DNA from: Zygaena filipendulae
Lineage: Eukaryota; Arthropoda; Insecta; Lepidoptera; Zygaenidae
DNA: 64,000 nucleotides
Assembly: GCA_907165275.2 (NCBI GenBank)
Contig: OU015662.1
Location: 1,619,501 to 1,683,500, forward strand
Direction: 5' to 3'
A program made the position numbers and the translations under genes. Of this stretch, positions 55,193 to 64,000 are shown one piece after another; the first letter of the stretch is position 1; the number at the start of each line of letters is the position of its first letter. The notes below the pieces were generated by a model. It ran no database searches, was not told where the DNA came from, and was given only the letters and a program-made list of their open reading frames with translations.

Positions 55193-55468
55193 TACAGTTG
55201 CTCAAAAAGTGGCATATTGCAGGGACGTATAGCGTTCGGGAAGTGGGCTATTACATACTCGAGCTTTTTCTTTACCTTTTCCGAACTCGTGCGTTCTCTT
55301 TCCCAACTGTCAAAAATGGCGAAACGACTTTGACACACTTTTTGTATTGCGCAACGTAGGTTTCGTATTACTAATACGACTAGCGCCATCTCTTGATCAC
55401 AGTTGGAACTTAGTTGAGTTTGTGTTTTTATTATTTTACTAAATTTCTTCATTTTTTTCGCAACTGTA
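55193..55468. mobile_element. MITE with TACAGTTGC ends and TTAA target duplication, family I
   Basis: Left 'tacagttgc' and right 'gcaactgta' are inverted and flanked by TTAA on both sides (55189-55192 and 55469-55472). TTAA duplications are made by piggyBac and Kolobok elements; the ends here do not decide between them. Confidence 0.65.
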
Positions 55469-55507
55469 TTAAAAATAGTTGTTCAGTACACGTGCGGAAC
55501 CGTCATT

Positions 55508-55582
55508 GCAAAGAGTTCCGACTGTCAACCCTCACCTTCGGCTGCGCCTCGGCTCGGGTCGACATTTGTCGGAACTCTTTGC
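55508..55582. repeat. 15-bp perfect inverted repeat
   Basis: 'gcaaagagttccgac' and 'gtcggaactctttgc' face each other across 45 bp of GC-rich sequence. Confidence 0.7.
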
Positions 55583-56749
55583 TTTGATATCCCATTCCAT
55601 AGTAAAAAACGCACGCTTTCGTGGCTACAGCTAGTGGCCAGTGGCTGTACCCTGGGCAAGCGGGCAAGCATCTCGAACTGTCCACTGTTTTCTCTGACTG
55701 ATATTGGCATGATTAGTGCGCCTACATATCCAAGGCGTCTGTTGCCATATTGAAAAAAAAAAGAAGAAGAAGAGTAGTTGGAAGGTACGGCAACGAGAAA
55801 AAGAAGAAGTACTCGAACTTTGTTTACTTTTCGCTGAGTTTTTCAATAAATATGTCTCCTGCATAAATTGGCAGTGATTACATTGTATAGACTATAGATA
55901 GTGCAGGCAGTTATGAAGTTTACCCAAAAAAATTTTATTAAGCGATGAGCTTCATCACATATGTTCCTTGAGTAATTCTAAGCACTTCTAGCCCGGGAGG
56001 CAATAAGAAACGTGAGGCTGGTCGGGGGGAGAGGGGTTCAAAGGGGGCCGCTACCCGTCATCTTTAAAAAAAATCTATTTTCGTCCTGGTGGCTACTAGG
56101 GCAAGTTTGGTATCATTTTCGTATAAACCGAAGACGTAGAATTCATTGCTGATATTAGTTTTATTCGGTTTTATAGTAATTTTACAAGAAAAATGAAAAA
56201 AGGTGAAAGTCTTGGTTGGAGATTTTCGCTTTGAGAGCTAATAACTTTTGTACAGTGACAATAAATGTCATACAAAAAATACTATAATAAAGCGCAATTC
56301 ATGCAGATTCTAAAAATGTACACTTTTAATAATGTTTTAATACAACAAGATGGTGAAAAAAAATATTAAATGACTGCAGCGTGGGTAGCTGGACTGGCGC
56401 TACGGTAGTATCTCTAAGTAGTTTGTGGGCGCTAGGCGGCGTTTGTCTTACAAAATGGTCGAGTACGAGTATCTGCTTATACTTACTTTGTTAAATATTA
56501 TGTTATTAAATAAAATAATGAAATTAAATTAAATGAAATGAAGTTTATTTGTAAGACAATAAATTAAAATATAGTATGCATTAACAAAAAGTAGCACAGA
56601 CAGCATGTCGCAACAAAAAGGCTACCAGCTCAGCATAAGCCGGGAACCGTTATGGGCGCGATGCTGGTCTTCCACTGGTGCCGAGTGTGGCGTCACGGGT
56701 GTGACTTTCTATATATAAAAAAAAAAGACAATTTTATGTCCGTTACAGC

Positions 56750-57500
56750 CATAATTCTGTTTTTGCAACCTTTCTTGCACCTGCAACGAGTGAGTTCTAG
56801 GCACACACTTACGAGATCTGGTAAATCTGATCAAACAGGAGTCCATTTACTGTCTTCCATCCAGAAGAAGTACTTGCAAGCTTTTGGAGAGGCACTAAGG
56901 CTTGTCTCCAGACATGGACTTGATATATTGCTGGAAGTGTGTGCTGGCAAGCAGCGGCTTCCATTGGAGGGATGTTTTGTAACTGTCTGTCCCTTTTCGT
57001 AAATAGATATGAGCTGAAAAATAAAATCTTGCAGGCATTCTTACGCCATTCGCTACAAAATATACTGTAACTATTTTATATTAAAATAGGTATCCACGCA
57101 GAATTTGTAGTAAATTATCAAACTAGTATACTTGCCGATCGTACATTGTAATAATAAATTTCTGAATAAAAGTGTTCGCCTCTGCTAATTTTCCGTCCAA
57201 CAATCCCTTGAATCTGCAAAATGCTTCAGGGTAGGCATTCCAGGCCTCAAAGGCACCCTTTTTACCTCTCCCATTAAAAGAAGACACTGTGTTGTATCCT
57301 GAGGTTGCATCCTTTCAAGGCATGGAAAATTGGCAGTAGGTACTTTGACTCTTTCTGGCCCTGTAAGGGGTCGTTCATTAATCACCAGCCCCTCCCCTCA
57401 CGCCCAAAATCACGTGTGTCTTTTTTTTACAACGTTTTTAGAAACTTGTAATATGTTTTCACTTTTCATTACTAAGGGCATGACAAACACGTACCAAGTA
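56750..57500 (-). pseudogene. Left-arm remnant of a transposon gene
   Basis: The minus strand of the left arm carries the same gene tail as the right arm, more decayed: 'TGPERVKVP' at 57185-57385 corresponds to 'KGPERAEVL' of the other arm. The DNA for the C-terminal part is recognisable through its antisense frame at 56652-57002, but the reading frame is broken. Confidence 0.55.
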
Positions 57501-57699
57501 CATTGGCAATGATACTTCATGTTGCTGACGCTGTGGACCGAGGATATAAAAAAAATTATGATTTATAGGTACTGTAGATAATAATAATAATAATACGTGG
57601 TGATCGTTGCAGTCTCGTGTTTTCTAAAGCTGCCGGAATTAGATGAGTTGTGGATCCACATAAGTACAGGCGAAAACCCCACTTATATTCCATGCCACT

Positions 57700-58420
57700 C
57701 TATTGCCAATGCACTCGATACGTGTTTGTCATGCCCTTAGTAACGAAAAAGTAGAAAATTTTCGCAGTAAACGCATGCTAACAAATGTATTCCTACGTAA
57801 AGGACCAGAAAGAGCCGAAGTACTGTCAATTTTCCATGCCTTGACAGGATGCGACACGGTGTCTTCCTTTAATAGGAGAGGTAAAAGAGTGCATTTGAAA
57901 TTTGGACGGAAAATTAACGGAAGCAAACACTTTTTTTCTGAAATTTATTATTCAATGTACGACCGGTAAGTATAAACTAGTTCGATACAAATTCAGCGTA
58001 GGTACCTATTTTAATATAAAATAGTTACAGTATACTTTGTAGCGAATGACGTAAGAATGGCTGCAAGATTTTCTTTTTCAGTTCAAGCCCTTTAAATAAA
58101 TTAAAAAAAAAAGCCCTTGCACATCAGTTAATGAATGCAGAAAATATATATATATCTACGAAGAGGAACCTAGAAAACATCCCTCCAACGGAAGCCGCTC
58201 TTCGCCAGCGGGTAATATATCAAGGAATCCATGTCTGGGGACAAGCTTTAGTGCCTCTCCAAAAGCTTCCGAGTTCTTCTTCTGGATTAAAGACAGTGAA
58301 TGGACTTCTTTTTCGTCAGATTTACAAGTTGTCGCAAGTGTGTGTCTAGAACTCATTCGTTGCAGGTGTAAGAAAGGTTGCAAAAATTGTTGCAAAAAGA
58401 AAATTAACTTAAATTTTCTT
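57700..58420 (+). pseudogene. Right-arm remnant of a transposon gene (HALTGCDT ... CXC-type tail)
   Basis: The fragments in order are SIFHALTGCDTVSSFNRRGK (about 57828-57890), RNLENIPPTEAAL and IYQGIHVWGQALVPLQKLP (about 58160-58270), and ELIRCRCKKGCKNCCKK (about 58355-58402). I remember this order, ending in a short Cys-rich motif, from a gene family common in invertebrate genomes and thought to belong to mobile elements. The class is not certain. Here the frames are split and the N-terminal part is absent, so it is a relic. Confidence 0.65.
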
Positions 58421-59065
58421 TTAATGCAGTTGCAACAGAATCATGTCTGTGTGCCGGAAACTGCGGAGATTAAAGTGTTTTTTTTTTTAATATATAGAAA
58501 GTATTTTATTTGACAACATAAAATTTAACGAAGTAAGCATAAAGCATAAACTCGTACTCAACCGTTTTGTAAGACAAACGCCGCCTAGCGCGAGTCCAGC
58601 TACCCGCGCTGCGGTCATTTAATAATTTTTTTCACCATCTTGTTGTATTAAAACATTATTAAAAGTGTATATTTTTAGAATCTGCATGAATTACGCTTTA
58701 TTATAGTATTTTTTGTATGTAATTTTTTGTCACTATACAAAAGTTATTAGAACTCAAAGCAAAAATCTCCAACCACAAAATTCACCTTTTTACGTTTTTC
58801 TTGTAAAATTACTATAAAACTGAATAAAACTAATATCAGCAATGAATTCTACGTCTTCGGTTTATACGAAAATGATACCAAACTTGCCCTAGTAGCCACC
58901 AGGACGAAAATATATTTTTTTAAAGATGACGGGTAGCGGCCCCCTTTGAACCCCTCTCCCCCCGACCAGCCTCACGTTTCTTATTGCCTCCCGGGCTAGA
59001 AGTGCTTAGAATTACTCAAGGAACATATGTGATGAAGCTCATCGCTTAATAAAATTTTTTTGGGT

Positions 59066-59452
59066 TATGTATGGGAGCGATGCATAACTTCCTCTACTAA
59101 GAAGGGGATGGTTGTACAAGATCGCGCGTATCATAGCTCAGCCGCCGGGGCTGGCGCGCGTCCAGACGCGAGACCTAGTCAAGCCGATGTTTACGAGCCA
59201 TCCGGAAAACATATGATACTATATATACACTTACACTAATATGTATTATGAAGAGGAAAAAATATATATTTTATAGGGACTTGGGGAATCAAAAAGAAGT
59301 AATAAATAAATTTTTTAAATTCTTTCGCCTAAGTAGGTAACACAAAATAGTTTATATTCTGAAACTATGAATTATAATAATACTGCTCAAACAACCATAC
59401 AGCGTCACCTATTAAGTCTCCATCTAAGCAGAGCTTTTAATATAGGAACCTA
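59066..59452. other. Gene-less stretch
   Basis: A CG-rich patch near 59120-59180 lies in otherwise AT-rich sequence; no feature is supported. Confidence 0.35.
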
Positions 59453-59658
59453 CTAGCTGTTCCCCGCGATTTCACCCGCGGTCATTTCAGAGTTCCCGCG
59501 GGAATTCCGGGTTAAAATATGGCCTATGATACTCCCAAACAACGTGGCTCTCTATTGATAAATGAATTTTCAAAATCGGTTCAGTAGATTCAGAGATTAC
59601 CCCCTACAACATCTGCACTTACTCACAAACTTTACTTCTTTTTAATATTAGTAGGTAT
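59453..59658 (-). mobile_element. Helitron-type element, reverse
   Basis: CTAG 59453-59456, hairpin 'cgcgatttcacccgcgg', 'gcgggaattccgggttaaaa', 'aaaatcggttcagtagattc', ending 'ttaatattagtaggta'. Closest relative in the window is 4139-4345. Confidence 0.7.
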
Positions 59659-60439
59659 AGATTAAATAATGTATTAAATATATTATTGGATCCGTTATAT
59701 ACCCATTGGCGAAACTCTATACTTATTACTTATATAGTGCAATTTAGAATTATTCATTATTTCTATTGTTGTACTTATATCTTTAGCCTAAACAGGTATG
59801 TACTCTGCTGTTTCAATACTAATACCTATATGTACCTATATCTATCACGCGTATACTATATACCTATGCTTTTGCCATAAATCCCATTATTATATCGCAT
59901 AAGCTTAAAGTTTCCGCATGATGTGCTTTCGTACAGAAAGACAAATTATTTTATACTTGTACTGATAAAACAGACTCCATTTAAATTACGCACACTTAGA
60001 ATACACATTTCACAAGTAGATTAGAATCGTAAGCAAACCCGCGGGGTGGAAAAATATAGTTGATATTTGACGAGAACCTCATTAGCGAAATACATGGCCA
60101 TTAAAAAAAAAGCTCACACACGTTTTTATTTCGGTCACACCGTTTTAGTGCAATATTTTTAAACACATTTCTTGCTGATTTCAACTGAATTCCACTCGAC
60201 CTACTTACATAATATTATGCTTTGCTCGCTGTAATAAATTAATGCCCAGACAGTAGGTACTAGTCAACGCATGTTTCATAAATTGGGGGACTAAGAGCTA
60301 AATTTTGACAACCGGTTTTTTCCTATCGGCTAATTAAGAGATTCCGGGTTTGGGTCCCGATGGGGGTGAACTATGTGTGATGAACTATGTTGAAACCGTG
60401 GAACCCTTTCCACTCTAGGCGTGTTTATATAGGAAACTT

Positions 60440-60729
60440 GTTTGTTTGTTTGTTACGCTTTCACGCTTCAACGGATTATCATGAAATTTTGCATACACAT
60501 TACAGAAAAGGACATAGGGTAGTTTTTGTCCCGGAATTCCCGCGGGATCTCCGAAATAACCGCGGGTAAAACCACAGGGAACAGGGAATAAGCTATATGC
60601 AGCATAAATAGACAGACAGACAAACGCGTCTGTCTATTTGTTCGCGATAAACTCATAAACTACTGAACAGATTTTCATGCGGAAAGTACGAAAAGTAAAA
60701 ACCGGTGTAACCGCGTGTGGGTCAGCTAG
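60440..60729 (+). mobile_element. Helitron-type relics, two merged
   Basis: A first copy ends with 'gggtaaaaccacagggaaca' near 60585. A second begins 'cagacagacaaacgcg', has 'actgaacagattttcatgcgg' and ends with CTAG at 60726-60729. Confidence 0.55.
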
Positions 60730-61920
60730 AAGCTACAACATAAAACTCAGTGAACCTATGTCGGTCGTCGGTGTCAGCAATAAAAACTAATCGTGCGGAA
60801 AATAGAAACAGCGAGAATATTGTATTAGCAGAAAAAACTATACTTAGAAAATTCGCAGATTGCGCAAACATATTACGACGACCGGATTGGTATACCAATA
60901 AGTCACCTTCGAGTTCGTGGTAGTAATTATAGCCTTCGGCTAGCTCAAATAAAAATAATAAAAGATAAATTTAGTAAATAAGAACTTTTTTATTGTTAAA
61001 ATTTGTATCCAGTCTAGTTCCGTCAAAAAATAAGTGTTTTTAAATATAAAAAGAAGAGATTATAAAAAAAAGTATTAGAAATGAGGCGGGATATCATAAC
61101 GAGTGGTATATAGCCGCCTCGTTACAATCTTGCCTATCTACCCGCTAATCAAGGGGTTTCGGGTTCGATTCACGAGTTCGATCAACTTTATTCGTTACGA
61201 CAACTGAAAACAGGGAAAATTTAATAAAATGCAATAACAAAAATTAGCATACACAACGTATCGCAACAACAACGTATACCTACCTACCGACATAGTAACA
61301 TACTTTTTATTCCGGAATTTTCGCGGGAACTCCGCAAAATTTCATGATGATCGGCTGAGTAGGTACTTAAGGCGGGAAAGCGTAAAGAAATAAGAACGCA
61401 TTCATAAATAGAAAGGATTATAATATCTACTTGGCGCGTCAAGTTAATCGTCTGGTGTTTCAAGGTGCGTGAAATTCAGCCATCAAGGCAGAGGTGGCTG
61501 GCGCGGTCCGGCCAGATAGCCGATAATGGGTTGACAACGTCGGATTATATTCGTGAAATCGTGACATTCACGCTCCATATCGCTGATTTAGGTCCGCGCG
61601 ACGACGTTTGGAACAGGATTAGAAGGTGTGGCACGTCATAAATTGTTAATAGCACAATTTCACTTGCCATCGGGAGATTTAATCTAGGTATGTGCGGGGT
61701 TTATCGACCGACAAATCCGACTGATGAATTTCACCTAAAGTTGGACAGAGACTAATAGGAGTCTATAAGAGAGCTGGAAGCATTTTTTATGAATTGCGAA
61801 TTCCGAGATACCTTCAAGAACTCTCCTTGCATCCTCCTATTAATTTTGTTGCGTAATTATATACATAGGTATACATACGTGCTGAGAGACCTAGTACCTA
61901 AGTTGTGTCCCACACACTTA
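60730..61920. other. Gene-less stretch
   Basis: A tRNA T-arm-like 'cgggttcgattcacg' lies near 61160, without other tRNA parts. A Helitron-type scrap lies at 61300-61375. Nothing else is supported. Confidence 0.35.
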
Positions 61921-62206
61921 TACAACGTGTCAATGAATTAACTGAAAACCTGATACACCCCATTTAAAAAAATAAACAATAATATGATTAAAATATATTT
62001 TATGTCGTAAAAATTAATACTTTGAAAGTTATTCAACATTAGTTTGGAGGTGACCTATCTACGAAATTCCAAGCGCTACGCCCGCGCCTACCGCTTTGAA
62101 TGTTTTCGTTACGGGCGGCGTACGCGCCAAATATTGTATACAATATAAAAAAAAAAACATAGATACAATCGAATGCATAACCTCCTTCTTTTTGGAAGTC
62201 GGTTAA
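61921..62206. mobile_element. MITE family D copy followed by an 'accgacttcc' repeat end
   Basis: 61921-62150 starts 'acaacgtgtcaatgaattaa' and matches the interior of 29043-29374 closely ('ggaggtgacctatctacgaa'). It then runs directly into 'ataacctccttctttttgga' and 'agtcggttaa', the reverse of the repeat edge at 30118. Confidence 0.7.
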
Positions 62207-64000
62207 AAATTAGTACCAAACACGTCATGTCTGGGTGTTAAAAATATTATTTTTGTATTGAAAAAGTTTAATATGAAAAATTATTGCTATGGCTATTGTA
62301 ACTTTCACCCTCCTCCATCAATTTATGAACAACATCAAAGATGTTGTGCTTTTTAGTTTTGGCCAATTTCGTCTAGTAATAGGACCCTGTTCTACGTTGT
62401 GTTTATAATAACTTTAGTTCTTTTAGGTTGAGATTCGATTCCGTCTTACATCCTATCTACATTTTTATGGGTTGAGGCTAGGTTTAGGTTTTAGTTTGAA
62501 TAAAACAATCATCAATTATTTTGACACTATACTTTAAAAATCGTTATTGGCGTGAGCATGATATTTCTATAGGAAATATTTATATTTAGTACACCCAACT
62601 GCGTTTGAGTTGGGTGACACTCGTTCTATACATGAACGGTCATCATATTCTTTACATGAACTCGTTCTACACGAACGGTTCTTTTTTATGTGCTAGACTA
62701 CACTTTACGTTTATTCAACGTCTGTGCGTTAATAGTGTTGCTAGCCCGGAAGCAGAGAGACTCCAAAGATTGATAACCATGTTATGGTGGTTCACATAGT
62801 CACTAACTCCCGTCTATCGACGCTAGTAGTGTTCGGGATACTAAGATAGGAATATGATGCTCATAGAACACCTCCCATACGATGTTTAATTATATTCAAC
62901 TTGATATTCCAATAGGAATATTTACATTGGCTCTCACTACATAACAAGTTTATTATATAGCGAGAGGTGGAATAGCCCCGTCCTGCGCTACCCACGGTGA
63001 TGGTCATCCACCTGCTCATAAGCAGTTACCACCCCCCCCCACCTGTGTTGCACAAGGTAGAGAGTTCTCCAAATATGCATAACCGACATCCGTTAGAGGA
63101 TGAATCAGCTATATGAGACTGTACGTCCCGTATCAGCAGCAATCGTTGGAGGTCATAATTCGGCGGTGCCGAGACCCCAGGGTACGTGTCAGCCCGAAGA
63201 CCGAGGCCATAATGCGAATAGTACCGCGACCTCAACACCATCCCAATAATTCAAATATAAGTATATGAGACCAGTCTCGCCGGACATCATAACTTCAGTC
63301 GGTCATTTTGTGTTATAGTAGCTACACGTAGCTAAGGCCGAAGCCCAATTGATTGGATCACAACTCGTCCTCATACAACACCCACTTGGCACTCATTCGT
63401 TTTGATAAACAAGTCGTGTTGAAAAACACAACTGTTTACCGAGATCAAGCGTTAACGACTAGGTCGTCCACAGCCGATCCCATAGTCTCTGCACAACGTA
63501 ACAAAGTCACAAAGCGCATTGACTATAATTATTATGTTTGTAAAAAAAAGAAAGGTTTATCTGAAAGAAGAGCGTTCAACACTCCCTTGGTGTAGGAAGC
63601 GATCCCGCGTCTCCAGTCAGCCGCATATTCGATGATAGTTTTTGAATAACACGGAAGGCGTAGTTATTCAATTGACAAGATACAATACGTGCACAACGAA
63701 ACCCGTCACGGCGAAGACAACTCAAGGCGCGGATTTTTACCTCTCTACGTTATCTTACGCTCGCGACGCGCGACGTCTAACCGCTCAGGATTAGAGTTCA
63801 TCGTCGTTGTAAATTCCAATAAATTGAAAATACACGTTTGCATCGAGCCGATAAGATGCGATGAATTGTAATTTAATAACAATAAAATTACAATCCATAC
63901 ACACCGAAAACCTTCCTCATAATAATATATGTCTTCGCACAAGATATCCTAACGGACGTCGAGCGCGTTGACAAGGCTTTCGTACAGAGCGACGAAGTCA
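62207..64000. other. Gene-less right edge
   Basis: A small hairpin 'acccaactgcgtttgagttgggt' in shortened form (arms acccaact / agttgggt) lies at 62592-62614. A block richer in GC (62960-63250) has open frames on the minus strand without recognisable product. No gene is supported. Confidence 0.35.

Larger units (their letters stand above)
55922..59065. mobile_element. Giant palindrome of about 3.1 kb made of two inverted transposon halves
   Basis: The left arm (55922 to about 57513) and the right arm (about 57690 to 59065) match as inverted copies along their whole length. Examples: 'cccaaaaaaattttattaag' at 55923 against its reverse ending 59064; 'agcccgggaggcaataagaa' against 'ttcttattgcctcccgggct'; 'gctaggcggcgtttgtctta' against 'taagacaaacgccgcctagc'; 'actaagggcatgacaaacac' against 'gtgtttgtcatgcccttagt'. 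The arms differ by indels (about 1.59 and 1.37 kb). About 180 bp of unique sequence separate them. The match stops sharply at both outer ends. No clear target duplication was found. Confidence 0.85.

Noticed and set aside
56652..57002. 116-codon plus-strand frame in the left palindrome arm
   Set aside because: It is antisense to the transposon gene tail; the equivalent antisense frame exists in the right arm (58156-58395, minus), so it is a structural shadow and not a separate gene.
61130..61180. Second tRNA-like T-arm
   Set aside because: Single 'gggttcgattc' word without any other tRNA part.
63026..63241. 71-codon minus-strand frame near the right edge
   Set aside because: No recognisable domain; it ends in a run derived from a poly-C tract. 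It may be repeat-derived but cannot be supported.

Overview
The window looks like a stretch of a lepidopteran (moth or butterfly) nuclear genome. It is AT-rich with spliced genes far apart. Between and inside the genes lie dozens of short transposon relics, notably a Helitron-type family whose 3' end has a GCGGGTGAAACCGCGG-like hairpin followed by CTAG, plus many 'GTAGGTACCTA'-like strings. No prokaryotic features are seen.

Genes I can recognise, left to right: LYRM2 (+, 14953-15344, 2 exons, mitochondrial LYR protein); site-2 protease S2P/MBTPS2 (-, 16313-17897, 2 exons); a TMEM39A/B-type ER membrane protein (+, about 18953-26709, 6 exons); mitochondrial cysteinyl-tRNA synthetase CARS2 (-, 33089-34621, one exon); the cytochrome c oxidase assembly factor COA5/PET191 (+, 39246-40668, 3 small exons); and the 3' part of a multi-exon gene on the minus strand (46774 to about 51626, 4 exons, 441 residues) that reads as a conserved protein but that I cannot name. 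An isolated first coding exon with a CpG-rich upstream region lies at 11281-11358 (-). LYRM2 and S2P are convergent; S2P and TMEM39 are divergent and about 1 kb apart. LYRM2, CARS2 and COA5 all serve mitochondria. S2P and TMEM39 are both membrane proteins of the ER/Golgi pathway. I see no operon-like coupling.

Mobile DNA fills most of the rest. It includes a non-autonomous 3,023-bp hAT element with a perfect 8-bp target duplication (29939-32961) and a 172-bp internally deleted relative. A giant palindrome of about 3.1 kb (55922-59065) has arms that each carry the tail of the same transposon gene. A transposon-gene relic at 28910-29815 is interrupted by a MITE. Several MITE families have clear terminal inverted repeats, and two of them carry CRE-type palindromes (GTGACGTCAC).

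The most unusual object is in TMEM39. The last part of its fifth exon, together with its 5' splice site, is repeated 18 times in tandem (24067-26240, 121/122-bp unit), giving 18 near-identical splice donors in a row. Inverted MITE copies also flank one TMEM39 exon and one exon of the unnamed minus-strand gene. Exon boundaries were set by eye from splice consensus, reading phase and remembered family sequence; no alignment or search was run.
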